Positions 54,646-62,763 of a DNA stretch of 64,000 nucleotides are shown piece by piece. A program made the translations under genes and the position numbers. Source of the DNA: Trebonia sp035294225 (GTDB taxonomy: Bacteria; Actinomycetota; Actinomycetes; Streptosporangiales; Streptosporangiaceae). Positions within the stretch are counted from its first letter, which is position 1. Every line of letters starts with the position of its first letter. The notes under the pieces were generated by a model. The model searched no databases. It worked only from the letters and a program-made list of their open reading frames with translations, and had not been told where the DNA came from. Location of the stretch: the NCBI GenBank assembly GCA_035294225.1, contig DATGLH010000013.1, positions 1 to 64,000 on the forward strand. The letters are read 5' to 3'.

Positions 54646-55956
54646 ATGGTGGACGTAGTGGTGCTGGGCGGGGGAGTCGCGGGTGAACGGGTGGCCGCCG
54701 AGGTCGCGCGGGGCGGCAAGTCGGTGGCGCTCGTCGAGGCCGGCCTGGTCGGCGGGGAATCCCCGTACCTCGCCTGCATCCCGTCCAATTCGCTGCTCCG
54801 TTCCGCGCGCGGCAAGGAGACCTGGGGCAGCGCCGTCGCCCGCCGGGACGCGCTGACCGCCGGGCTCGCCGACGCCGCCGCGGCGGCCGCGCTCGCCGCG
54901 GCCGGGGTCAGCCTGGTGCGCGGCGCCGGGCGGGTCACCGCGCCCGGCACCGTGACGGTGAGGCCGTCCGGCGGCGGCGAGGACGTCACGCTGACCTACG
55001 CGGACCTGGTGGTCGCCACGGGCAGCGAGCCCGTGGCGCCGCCGATCGAGGGCCTGGCCGGCATCCAGGCGTGGACCACCGCCGAGGCGCTGGCCTGTCC
55101 CGACCTGCCCCGCCGCCTGGTCATCCTCGGCGGCGGGCCGGCGGGATGTGAGCTGGCGCAGGTCTACGCGACGTTCGGCTCCGCGGTGACGCTGGTGGAG
55201 GCCGAGGGCAGGCTGCTGCCTGCCGAGCCGGCCTTCACCGGCGAGATCCTCGCCGACGCGCTGCGCCGGGCCGGCGTCGACGTGCGGCTCGGCTCGGCCG
55301 CCGTCAGGGCGTTGCGGAAGGACGACGGCCTCGTTCTCCTGCTCGCCGACGGCACCCGCCTTGAGGCCGACCGGCTGCTGCTGGCCAGCGGCCGGCGCCC
55401 GCGGCTGACCGGCCTCGGGCTGGACGTGCTCGGCATCGACGTCACGCCCGGCAAGCCGCTGCCGTTGGACGACTCCTGCCGCGTCGCCGACGGGGTGTGG
55501 GCGGCCGGCGACGTCACCGGCACCGGGCACACGCACGTGGCCAGGTACCAGGCGGACATCGTGGCCGCGAACATCCTCGGCTCGGCCCGCTCGGCGGACT
55601 ACCGGGCGCTGCCCCGGACGGTGTACACCCACCCCTCGGTGTTCGCCGTCGGGCTCACCCCGGAGGCGGCCGCCGCGGCCGGGGTGAGGCTCGCGACCGC
55701 CCGCTCCGCGCTGGCGGACACCGCCCGGGCGAGGCTTGACGGCGACGACGCTGGGTACGTCGAGCTGTACGCGGAACCAGATTCGGGCATGCTTGTGGGA
55801 GCCGCCGCGGTCGGGCCGGACGCGGCAGACTGGATGGCAGAGATCACCCTCGCGATCAGGGCGGAAATCCCCGTCAAGACGCTGGCGGACGTCATCCATG
55901 CCTTCCCGACCCACGGTGAGGTGCTGGAGGCGCCGCTGCGCGCGCTGGCGCGCTGA
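54646..55956 (+). CDS. Lipoamide dehydrogenase-like flavoprotein lacking one redox cysteine
   Basis: This 436-residue class I pyridine-nucleotide-disulfide oxidoreductase homologue has an FAD motif (VVVLGGGVAGERVAAEVARG), an NAD(P) motif (LVILGGGPAGCELAQVYATF), VWAAGDVTGTGHTHVARYQA and a dimer domain ending IHAFPTHGEVLEAPL. The active-site helix reads GGESPYLACIPSNSLL, where family members have GGTCLNVGCIPSKALL: the first cysteine of the pair and the lysine are missing. Standard dithiol chemistry is therefore impossible; it may act as a quinone or other NAD(P)H oxidoreductase. ATG at 54646 follows GGTGGAG. It diverges from ku. Confidence 0.88.
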   Translation: MVDVVVLGGGVAGERVAAEVARGGKSVALVEAGLVGGESPYLACIPSNSLLRSARGKETWGSAVARRDALTAGLADAAAAAALAAAGVSLVRGAGRVTAPGTVTVRPSGGGEDVTLTYADLVVATGSEPVAPPIEGLAGIQAWTTAEALACPDLPRRLVILGGGPAGCELAQVYATFGSAVTLVEAEGRLLPAEPAFTGEILADALRRAGVDVRLGSAAVRALRKDDGLVLLLADGTRLEADRLLLASGRRPRLTGLGLDVLGIDVTPGKPLPLDDSCRVADGVWAAGDVTGTGHTHVARYQADIVAANILGSARSADYRALPRTVYTHPSVFAVGLTPEAAAAAGVRLATARSALADTARARLDGDDAGYVELYAEPDSGMLVGAAAVGPDAADWMAEITLAIRAEIPVKTLADVIHAFPTHGEVLEAPLRALAR

Positions 55957-56010
55957 CGGGACGCCCTTCGGGGGACAGACGGGACGACCAGAGCACAGGA
56001 GGGGCACGCG

Positions 56011-56178
56011 TTGAGCGAGATCGGCATGGAGACGCCGGGCGAAGACGCCGCCGAGCAGGCCCGCGAGGTTTCCGAGGAGGAAGACGGCGAGCTGACCGAA
56101 CTGCCGTTCGAGGTGAACGAGGCGGACGCCGCGGAGCAGGTGCGCGACGTCGGTTACGACGACGAGGACTACCGCTAG
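56011..56178 (+). CDS. 55-residue acidic protein with internal duplication
   Basis: A TTG start at 56011, 8 bases after AGGAGG, opens a 55-codon frame ending in TAG at 56176-56178. The product is very acidic and repeats DAAEQxRxV (DAAEQAREV and DAAEQVRDV), ending in YDDEDYR. I recall similar short proteins with an EAD...DEDYR ending in actinobacteria, with no function known. It lies 54 bp after the flavoprotein and 36 bp before a TetR gene on the same strand. No membrane segment or cysteine. Confidence 0.75.
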   Translation: MSEIGMETPGEDAAEQAREVSEEEDGELTELPFEVNEADAAEQVRDVGYDDEDYR

Positions 56179-56214
56179 GGTGGATCTAACGCCCGTCAGA
56201 ATCCGGAGAAAACG

Positions 56215-56838
56215 TTGACCGCCACATCAGCCGCCCGGCCACGCGGGACGCGCCTGCCGAGGCTGGCGCGCCGCCGCCAGCTGCTGGATGCAGCCATGCA
56301 GGTCTTCGTCGCGCGCGGCTACCACGCGGCGGCGATGGACGAGATCGCGGAGCGCGCCGGGGTCAGCAAGCCAGTCCTCTACCAGCACTTCCCCGGTAAG
56401 CAGGAGCTTTATCTCGCGCTGCTCGACGAGAGCGTGGAACGGCTGATCGAGGCCGTCAGGACGGCGCTGCGCTCCACGAACGACAACAGGCAGCGGGTCA
56501 ACGCGACCTTCGGCGCGTACTTCGGGTACGTCGCGGAGCACCGCGGGATGTTCCGGCTGGTCTTCGAGTCGGACTTCGCGAACGAGCCCGCGGTCCGCGA
56601 GCGCCTGGACAAGGCGGACCGCAAGTGCGCCGACATGATCAGCCAGGTGATCAAGGAGGACGCCGGCCTGGCGGACGACGAGGCGCACCTGCTGGGCATC
56701 AGCCTCGTCGGCATGGCGCAGGTCAGCGCCAGGTACTGGCTCAGCACGCTCGGCACGATCCCCAGGGAGGCGGCCGAGCAGCTGGTGGCCCGCCTCGCCT
56801 GGCGCGGGATAAGCGGCTGGCCCCGCACCGCCGACTAA
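56215..56838 (+). CDS. TetR-family transcriptional regulator
   Basis: This 207-residue regulator has its HTH at residues 20-65 (RRQLLDAAMQVFVARGYHAA, MDEIAERAGVSKPVLYQHFP) and a TetR C-terminal domain (GKQELYLALLDESVERLI, HRGMFRLVFESDFAN). A TTG start at 56215 follows CCGGAG. It precedes DUF3107 as in mycobacteria (Rv3208-Rv3208A, from memory), so it is probably the conserved housekeeping TetR of that locus rather than a drug-efflux repressor. Targets unknown. Confidence 0.9.
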   Translation: MTATSAARPRGTRLPRLARRRQLLDAAMQVFVARGYHAAAMDEIAERAGVSKPVLYQHFPGKQELYLALLDESVERLIEAVRTALRSTNDNRQRVNATFGAYFGYVAEHRGMFRLVFESDFANEPAVRERLDKADRKCADMISQVIKEDAGLADDEAHLLGISLVGMAQVSARYWLSTLGTIPREAAEQLVARLAWRGISGWPRTAD

Positions 56839-56865
56839 CCGCCGAAACCGACTGTGAGGAGCGCC

Positions 56866-57102
56866 GTGGAAGTCAAGATCGGGATCCAGTCCATCCCCCG
56901 CGAGCTCGTCGTGGACACCGACGCGACGGCGGAGGAGATCGAGCGTGACCTGGCGGACGCTCTCGGCTCGGCCGGGGGCCGCGGCGTCTTCGCGCTGACC
57001 ACGCAGAAGGGCGGGCGGGTCCTGGTCCCGGCGGACAAGGTCGCCTTCGTCGAATTCGGCGGCGAGCAGTCCCGGCGCGTCGGCTTCGGCAACATCGTCT
57101 GA
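56866..57102 (+). CDS. DUF3107 family protein (TB9.4-like)
   Basis: This 78-residue protein has EVKIGIQSIPRELVVDTDAT, EEIERDLADAL, GVFALTTQKGGRVLVPADKV, VEFGGEQSRRVGFG, the full DUF3107 pattern of the mycobacterial antigen TB9.4 (Rv3208A). Function unknown. GTG at 56866 lies 7 bases after GAGGAG; the GTG at 56854 would overlap that site. It is 27 bp downstream of the TetR gene. Confidence 0.9.
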   Translation: MEVKIGIQSIPRELVVDTDATAEEIERDLADALGSAGGRGVFALTTQKGGRVLVPADKVAFVEFGGEQSRRVGFGNIV

Positions 57103-57319
57103 GCACCTGTCTGGTACCTTGGGTGACGACTGGGCAATGGAATGTCGTAATCGCAGTTCGCGTTGATGCTTACGCTGCCGCCTGGACGCCGCCGCGCCCG
57201 AGGGAGGCGCGGGCTCCGGGCCTCAGCGCACGGAGGAACCCCTGACAACTCAACTAACGCAAGCCGAGGCCGGCGACGCGGTACCATCCGGCCCGCCGCG
57301 GGGCGGGCGGCCGCATGAA

Positions 57320-58777
57320 GTGCCATTCCGCGACCTCGGCGTCGATGAGGCAATCTGCACCGCGCTTGACGCCGCGGGCATTCACACCACCTTTCCCATC
57401 CAGGCGCTTACGCTGCCGCTGGCCATCGACGGCCAGGACATCATCGGCCAGGCCCGTACCGGCACCGGCAAGACCCTGGCCTTCGGCATCCCGCTGCTGC
57501 ACCGGCTGGCCACCGCGTTCGCCGCCGACCGCGCCGCCAGGGCGCCCTCGGCGCTGGTCGTCGTGCCTACCAGGGAGCTCGCCGTCCAGGTCGCCGACGA
57601 CATCAGGCAGGCAGGCCTGCACCTCGGCGCCCGGGTGCTCACCGTGTACGGCGGCCGCGCCTACGAGCCGCAGATCGACGGCCTCAGGGCGGGCACGGAC
57701 ATCGTCGTCGGCACCCCCGGGCGGCTGCTCGACCTCGCCGACCGCGGCAACCTCGACCTCAGCCGGATTCGCGGCCTCGTCCTCGACGAGGCCGACAAGA
57801 TGCTGGACCTCGGCTTCCTGCCGGACGTGGAGCGCCTGCTCAAGCTCACCCCCGGCGACCGGCAGACCATGCTGTTCTCGGCGACCATGCCGGGCGATGT
57901 CGTGACCCTGGCCCGCCGGCACATGCGGCGGCCGACGAATATCCGCGCGGAGGAACCGGACGAGTCCGCGCCGCCGCCGCTCACCAGGCAGCACGTCTAC
58001 CGGACGCACCCGCTTGACAAGATCGAGGTGCTGGCGCGGGTGCTCCAGGCCAAGGACCGCGGCCTGTCCATGGTGTTCTGCCAGACCAAGCGGGCCGCTG
58101 ACCAGGTGGCGGCCGCCCTGGAAGGGCGCGGCTTCGCGGCCGCGACCGTGCACGGCGACCTGGGCCAGGCGCAGCGCGAGCGCGCGCTGCGCGCGTTCCG
58201 CGCCGGCAAGGTGGACGTGCTCGTCGCCACCGACGTCGCGGCCCGCGGCATCGACGTGGACGACGTGACGCACGTGATCAACTACGAATGCCCGGACGAC
58301 GAGAAGACGTACGTGCACCGGATCGGCCGCACCGGCCGGGCCGGGCGGACGGGCGTCGCGGTGACGTTCGTGGACTGGGCCGAGACGCAGCGCTGGAAGC
58401 TCATCAGCGACGCGCTCGGGCTCGGCCAGCCAGAGCCGGCGGAGACGTACTCAACCTCCGAGCACCTGTACGCGGAGCTGTCCATCCCGCCGGACGCCAC
58501 CGGCACGCTGCCGCGCGCGATGCGCGCGCGGGCCGGGCTCGCCGCCGAGGCGGAAGAGGACCTCGGCGAGACACGGGGCAGGGGGGCCCGCCGCGGCCGG
58601 TCCCGCGCCAGGATCCGGGGCAAGGGCCCGCGCGAGGGCGTGCCCGCCCGCGAGGCACCGGACGCCGGGCACGACGAGGCCATGGCGCCGCGGGCCCGCC
58701 GCCGCAGGCGCCGCACCCGCGGCGGCCGCGAGGTGATCGTCGAGGTAAGCGCCGAAGGCAGCCAGCAGGCGTCCTGA
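57320..58777 (+). CDS. rhlE: DEAD-box RNA helicase (RhlE-like)
   Basis: This helicase has at least 485 residues: Q motif FRDLGVDEAICTAL ... TTFPIQ, motif I ARTGTGKTLAF, Ia VVPTRELAVQV, II (VLDEADKMLDLGF), III (LFSATMP), IV-VI (VATDVAARGIDVDDV, HRIGRTGRAGRTG). An Arg/Ala-rich basic tail is typical of actinobacterial RhlE. GTG at 57320 is the first standard start but has no clear SD. An excellent GGAGG at 57232-57236 points to an in-frame CTG at 57242, which would add 26 residues. A 217-bp leader with a small GC hairpin (57190-57210) precedes it. RNA unwinding and cold response are the expected roles. Confidence 0.92.
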   Translation: MPFRDLGVDEAICTALDAAGIHTTFPIQALTLPLAIDGQDIIGQARTGTGKTLAFGIPLLHRLATAFAADRAARAPSALVVVPTRELAVQVADDIRQAGLHLGARVLTVYGGRAYEPQIDGLRAGTDIVVGTPGRLLDLADRGNLDLSRIRGLVLDEADKMLDLGFLPDVERLLKLTPGDRQTMLFSATMPGDVVTLARRHMRRPTNIRAEEPDESAPPPLTRQHVYRTHPLDKIEVLARVLQAKDRGLSMVFCQTKRAADQVAAALEGRGFAAATVHGDLGQAQRERALRAFRAGKVDVLVATDVAARGIDVDDVTHVINYECPDDEKTYVHRIGRTGRAGRTGVAVTFVDWAETQRWKLISDALGLGQPEPAETYSTSEHLYAELSIPPDATGTLPRAMRARAGLAAEAEEDLGETRGRGARRGRSRARIRGKGPREGVPAREAPDAGHDEAMAPRARRRRRRTRGGREVIVEVSAEGSQQAS

Positions 58778-58779
58778 CC

Positions 58780-60489
58780 GTGTCCACGCCGACCTCGCTG
58801 GAGCTGCCGGAAGGAACGCGGCGGACCACCGTGGAAACCGCCCGCGGCGCGTTCGCCGCGCTCGTGGCGCTGCCAGCGGCCGGCGTGGGAGAGCTGGGCA
58901 CCGCCCTGCTGGTGCCCGGCTACACGGGCAGCAAGGAGGACTTCATCTCGGTGCTCGGCCAGCTCGCCGCCGCCGGACGCCAGGTATTCGCGGTCGACAT
59001 GCGCGGCCAGTACCAGACGCCGGGCCCGGACGACCCGGATGCCTACCATCCACGGCAGCTCGGGGCCGACATCGCCGCGCTGGCCGAGGTCACCGGGACC
59101 ACGCACCTGCTCGGGCACTCCTTCGGCGGCCTGGTGGCCCGCGAGGCCGTCATCGGCGGGTACAGGCCCGGCTCGCTCACGCTGATGAGTTCCGGCCCGG
59201 CGGCGCTGCCCGGACCGCGCGCCGGGGAACTCCGCTTGATGCTGAAGTTCCTCGCGGCCGCCGCCCCGCACGACCGCACGGGGAAGGTCGCCGAGATCTG
59301 GCACGGCGTCCTGGAACCGCGGGCGCTCGCGGGCGGGGTGCCCGCGCCGATCGTCGCGTTCTTGCGGGAGCGGATGCTCTCCAGCAATCCGGCCGGGCTC
59401 GCCGCCATGGCCGGGCACCTGCTGAGTGCCGCGGACAGGACCGAAGAGCTCGCCGCGCGCGGCATCCCGGCATTCGTGCTCTACGGCGAGGATGACGATG
59501 CCTGGCCGGCCGCCGTGCAAGAGGACATGGCCGCGCGGCTGGGCGCGCGGCGCACCTGCATCCCCGGCGCGGCGCACAACCCCAACGTCGAGGCCCCGGC
59601 AACCACGGCGCATGCCCTGACCGAGTTCTGGAACGCCGCGGAGGCGCGGGGCGCGGCGGCGTTACGCGCCGGTCAGCTCCGCCAGGCCGTCCCACGGCCG
59701 CCGCGGGACGGCCGCGGCCTGGCCCTCCGGGCAGTGCCGCAGGTAGTCGCACCAGCCGCAGGCCGGACCTGGCCGCGGCGGGAACACCTCGTCGTATTTC
59801 CCGGGCGGCAGGTGCGCGCGCATGCGCTCGTCGGCCTCGGCGCACTCGGCGGCGATCTGCTCGGCCCGCCGCACGTGCCGGAGCAGCGACTCCCGCGTGT
59901 GCTCCCAGCCGAGCACCTGGCCGGTCGGCAGGTGGTGCAGTTCCACCCGGCGGCATTCGCGGCGCGCTGTCCGCCCGGCGGCGAGCGCGTACAGCGCGAG
60001 CGCGAGCGAACTGCGCGCGTCGTCCACGGTCAGCACGTGGCGGCCGGTCTTGTAGTCGACCACGACCAGCTCGGTGCCTTCGCCGTCAGGCCGTGGCCGC
60101 GCGTCCAGCCGGTCGATCCGCCCGGAGACCGCGATCGCGTCGGTCCGTGCCGCCACGGTGCGCTCCACCCCGACCGGCTCGTCGGCCGGATCCAGCCTGC
60201 GGACGTATGCCTGCACCATCTGGCGCGCCCAGTCCCGGTACCGCGCCGACTGCGCGTCGTCCGCGTACCCCTCGGTGATCCAGCCCTGCTCGAGCAGCGC
60301 GCCGGCCGCCGCCGCGGTCCGCCGGGCCAGCGGCAGCCGCCACCAGCCGGCCAGCGCGTTATGCACGCTGGCGCCGAGGCTGTTGTGCGCCCAGGGCGGC
60401 CCCTTCGGCGGCACCGGCCGGTCGAGGTAGCTCATCCGGTAGCGTCGCGGGCAGTCGAGCCAGGTGGCCAGCCTGGTCGGCGTGCATGA
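58780..60489 (+). CDS. Alpha/beta-hydrolase whose frame runs on through the opposite nuclease gene
   Basis: Residues 1-294 form an alpha/beta-hydrolase: TALLVPGYTGSKEDF, VFAVDMRGQYQTPG, nucleophile elbow THLLGHSFGGLVARE, acid region FVLYGEDDDAWP, and catalytic His in PGAAHNPNVEAP. After TEFWNAAEARG no stop occurs and the frame stays open for about 275 more residues, which are Arg/Pro-rich and exactly antisense to the RecB-type nuclease gene. GTG at 58780 lies two bases after the helicase stop, so it is translationally coupled. The true functional protein is probably the first 300 residues. Confidence 0.82.
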   Translation: MSTPTSLELPEGTRRTTVETARGAFAALVALPAAGVGELGTALLVPGYTGSKEDFISVLGQLAAAGRQVFAVDMRGQYQTPGPDDPDAYHPRQLGADIAALAEVTGTTHLLGHSFGGLVAREAVIGGYRPGSLTLMSSGPAALPGPRAGELRLMLKFLAAAAPHDRTGKVAEIWHGVLEPRALAGGVPAPIVAFLRERMLSSNPAGLAAMAGHLLSAADRTEELAARGIPAFVLYGEDDDAWPAAVQEDMAARLGARRTCIPGAAHNPNVEAPATTAHALTEFWNAAEARGAAALRAGQLRQAVPRPPRDGRGLALRAVPQVVAPAAGRTWPRREHLVVFPGRQVRAHALVGLGALGGDLLGPPHVPEQRLPRVLPAEHLAGRQVVQFHPAAFAARCPPGGERVQRERERTARVVHGQHVAAGLVVDHDQLGAFAVRPWPRVQPVDPPGDRDRVGPCRHGALHPDRLVGRIQPADVCLHHLARPVPVPRRLRVVRVPLGDPALLEQRAGRRRGPPGQRQPPPAGQRVMHAGAEAVVRPGRPLRRHRPVEVAHPVASRAVEPGGQPGRRA

Positions 60490-60540
60490 GTAAAGACGCC
60501 TCGGCATCCCCTCGAAACCGAGCTGCTCCACCGCGGACAC
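59662..60540 (-). CDS. RecB-family PD-(D/E)XK exonuclease with Fe-S-type cysteines
   Basis: This 292-residue single-domain nuclease (Cas4/AddB-C-like, no helicase) has RLATWLDCPRRYRMSYLDRP, LGASVHNALAGWW (His motif), GRIDRLDARPR (Asp), VVVDYKTGRH (D-x-K) and the tail CGWCDYLRHCPEG. The first cysteine plus the three tail cysteines make the usual four-cysteine iron-sulfur staple. Such stand-alone genes are common in actinobacteria; the precise role in repair is not established. ATG at 60540 follows an AAAAGGAGTG-like site on the minus strand. It is overlapped almost completely by the run-on frame of the convergent hydrolase. Confidence 0.9.
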   Translation of the reverse strand: MSAVEQLGFEGMPRRLYSCTPTRLATWLDCPRRYRMSYLDRPVPPKGPPWAHNSLGASVHNALAGWWRLPLARRTAAAAGALLEQGWITEGYADDAQSARYRDWARQMVQAYVRRLDPADEPVGVERTVAARTDAIAVSGRIDRLDARPRPDGEGTELVVVDYKTGRHVLTVDDARSSLALALYALAAGRTARRECRRVELHHLPTGQVLGWEHTRESLLRHVRRAEQIAAECAEADERMRAHLPPGKYDEVFPPRPGPACGWCDYLRHCPEGQAAAVPRRPWDGLAELTGA

Positions 60541-60628
60541 TCCTTTTTATGCCCGAGCGTACCCCGGCTGACTCCCGCCGGGCCGGCTCAGATCCGCACT
60601 TTAGCCGCCCGCGCGCGTGCGCGGGAGG

Positions 60629-61234
60629 CTATCTGGCCTGGGCGGCGAAGGCGATCGCGGACTGGGCGACGAGCTGGACCGCGATCGCGGCGAGCAGCAG
60701 CCCGGCGATCCTGGTCAGCAGCTCCACGCCATTGTCGGTGAGGACCCGGTGGATCACCTCGGCGAAGCGCATCGCCAGCCAGGCGGCCACCGCCACGGCG
60801 ACCAGCGCGAGCGCCAGCGCCAGCGCGTCGAGCACGCCGTTGACGCGCTGCACGTACAGCATCGTCGCCACGATCGCGCCCGGGCCGGCCAGCAGCGGCG
60901 TGCCGAGGGGCACGAAGGCCACGTTGGCCTTGGCCCGCTGGGCGGAGGTGGGCTCTTCGGTCTGGCCGGTCAGCAGCTGAAGCGAGACCAGCAGCAGGAG
61001 CAGCCCCCCGGCGCCCTCGAGCGCGGGCAGCCCGACCTGCGTGTAGGCCAGGATCGACCGTCCGAACAGCGCGAACGCGACGATCACCCCGAACGCCACG
61101 ACCGCCGCCTGCCAGGCCAGCCTCCGCCGCGTCCGCGCCGACCGCCCCCTGGTCAGGCCGAGGAACACCGGCACGATCCCCGGCGGGTCGCTGATCACGA
61201 ACAGCGTGACGAACGCTTCCCAGAAGAACTTCAC
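60629..61234 (-). CDS. MarC-family integral membrane protein
   Basis: This 201-residue protein has about six membrane helices and the MarC/YchE pattern: FVTLFVISDPPGIVPVFLGL, RRRLAWQAAVVAFGVIVAFA, FVPLGTPLLAGPGAIVATM, GVELLTRIAGLLLAAIAVQ. Transport function unproven for the family. GTG at 61234 overlaps the PHP gene's stop by four bases, so the two are co-translated. Confidence 0.9.
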   Translation of the reverse strand: MKFFWEAFVTLFVISDPPGIVPVFLGLTRGRSARTRRRLAWQAAVVAFGVIVAFALFGRSILAYTQVGLPALEGAGGLLLLLVSLQLLTGQTEEPTSAQRAKANVAFVPLGTPLLAGPGAIVATMLYVQRVNGVLDALALALALVAVAVAAWLAMRFAEVIHRVLTDNGVELLTRIAGLLLAAIAVQLVAQSAIAFAAQAR

Positions 61235-62079
61235 CGCGGCTCCCCCGCCGCGGGCCGGATGGCGGTGACCTGGCTGAGCAGCCGCTCGTACTCCTCCGGG
61301 GGCGTCGTCTCGCTGCCGAGACCGCTGGCGTTGAAGGAGCCGTGATCGTCGCTGCCGCCCGTCATCACCAGGCCCAGCGATCTGGCCAGGGCAGCCAGCC
61401 GCGTGCGTTCGGGATGATCGTGGTCGGGGTGGAACACCTCGATCCCGGCCAGTCCCGCGGCGGCGAGGGCGGCGATATCCTCCTCCCCGACCTCGTACCC
61501 GGGTGAGCGGGGGTGCGCGAGCACCGGCAGGCCGCCCGCGGCGCGGACCAGGGCGATCGCGCGTTCCGGCGCGGGAGCGTAGCGGCCGGCGTACGCGCGG
61601 CCGCCGTCGCCGATCCACTCGGCGGTGAACGCGTCCGCCGGCGTCCCGACGACGCCGGACTCGGCCATCGCGCGGGCGATGTGCGGCCTGCCCACGACCG
61701 CGCCGCCCGCGATCCGGGTGACCTGCTCCCAGGTGACCGGCGCCCCCAGCTCGGCCAGCCTGGCGACCATCGCCCTGGCGCGGTGGGTGCGGTCGTCGCG
61801 GATCCGTTCGGTCTCGGCGGCCAGCGCGGGGTCACCGGGGTCGAAGAGGTAGGCGAGCATGTGCAGGCTGCTCCCGTTGAGCAGGCAGGACAGCTCCATC
61901 CCCGGGACCAGGGTCAGGCCGGGGGGGAGGGCATCGCGGGCCGCGCCGGTCCCGCGCGCGGTGTCGTGGTCGGTGAGCGCCACCACGTCCAGGCCCGCCG
62001 CCGCGGCACGGCGGACCACGACGGCCGGCGGGTCGGTGCCGTCCGAGGCGCTGCTGTGAACGTGCAGGTCGATGCGCAC
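61231..62079 (-). CDS. PHP-domain phosphoesterase
   Basis: This 282-residue PHP protein has the four metal motifs: MRIDLHVHSSASDGTDPP, DVVALTDHDTARG, LVPGMELSCLLNG and the C-terminal VMTGGSDDHGSFN. It resembles the RNase AM/YciV-like group, which acts on 3',5'-nucleotides or RNA ends. GTG at 62079. It is coupled to marC, and 31 bp separate it from the DUF6758 gene upstream, so the three probably form one leftward unit. Confidence 0.9.
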   Translation of the reverse strand: MRIDLHVHSSASDGTDPPAVVVRRAAAAGLDVVALTDHDTARGTGAARDALPPGLTLVPGMELSCLLNGSSLHMLAYLFDPGDPALAAETERIRDDRTHRARAMVARLAELGAPVTWEQVTRIAGGAVVGRPHIARAMAESGVVGTPADAFTAEWIGDGGRAYAGRYAPAPERAIALVRAAGGLPVLAHPRSPGYEVGEEDIAALAAAGLAGIEVFHPDHDHPERTRLAALARSLGLVMTGGSDDHGSFNASGLGSETTPPEEYERLLSQVTAIRPAAGEPR

Positions 62080-62110
62080 GGCGGCAATCGTAGCCCGCGG
62101 CCGGCCCGCC

Positions 62111-62734
62111 TCAGGCGGGCAGGCGCAGGGACAGCGCGCCGAACGGCAGGTCCAGGTCCTGCCCGGGGTCGCGGAGGTCGCGCAGCGGCAGCGGTTCCAC
62201 CAGCATCACGCCCGCCGTGTCCGGCCACAGCAGCACCCACAGCCAGTTGCCCGCCACCTCGCCGGCGAACACGGCGCCGCCGTCGGACTGCACCAGCCAC
62301 AGCGGCGAGTCGTGGTGCGCCACCTCGGCCGTGGCGTGCGGCTGGCCCGCCGCGAAGCCGGCGCCCGGGTCCGGCCCGGGCAGGCCGGCCAGGCCCGCGC
62401 CGAGGCCCACCCCGGGTTCTTCGGCGACGATCAGCAGGTCGGCGGGGCCGCCGAGAGGGTGCGGGCCGGACAGCGCGACCGCCGAGCCCCGGATGCCGCT
62501 GCGCTCGTCGCCGGCGCCGGTGAAGCCGCTGACCAGCCAGCCCTGCGGCAGCGGCCACGGCACCCAGACGGGGACCCTGGCGTTCTTCAGCAGGCTGTGC
62601 AGGCCGTCCCTGGTCGGCAGGCGGGCCGGGGCCAGCGGGTAGACCTCGCCATGCAGGTCACAGCGCCACGCACTCGACCATGGTGTCGGCGCTTTCACCT
62701 CGCTGCCGCAACGCGGGCATACTGCTCTTACCAC
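62111..62734 (-). CDS. DUF6758 family protein
   Basis: The 207-residue protein starts with a zinc-ribbon-like segment (CPRCGSEV ... WRCDLHGEVYPL), then a domain with VPVWVPWPLPQGWLVSGF, DSPLWLVQSDGGAVFAGE and WLWVLLWPDTAGVMLVEP, typical of the actinobacterial family I know as DUF6758. Function unknown. GTG at 62734 is only 29 bp from the divergent Nudix start at 62764, so the promoters must overlap. Confidence 0.85.
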   Translation of the reverse strand: MVRAVCPRCGSEVKAPTPWSSAWRCDLHGEVYPLAPARLPTRDGLHSLLKNARVPVWVPWPLPQGWLVSGFTGAGDERSGIRGSAVALSGPHPLGGPADLLIVAEEPGVGLGAGLAGLPGPDPGAGFAAGQPHATAEVAHHDSPLWLVQSDGGAVFAGEVAGNWLWVLLWPDTAGVMLVEPLPLRDLRDPGQDLDLPFGALSLRLPA

Positions 62735-62763
62735 GACGCCACCGCATACCTACCCTGGAGGTT
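62735..62763. promoter_or_regulatory. 29-bp divergent promoter region with TACCCT box
   Basis: TACCCT at 62751-62756 stands seven bases before the Nudix GTG, the leaderless geometry; GGAGG in between is too close to the GTG (2 bases) to serve as an SD. The DUF6758 gene starts on the other side, so its -10 must lie in the same 29 bases. Confidence 0.5.
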
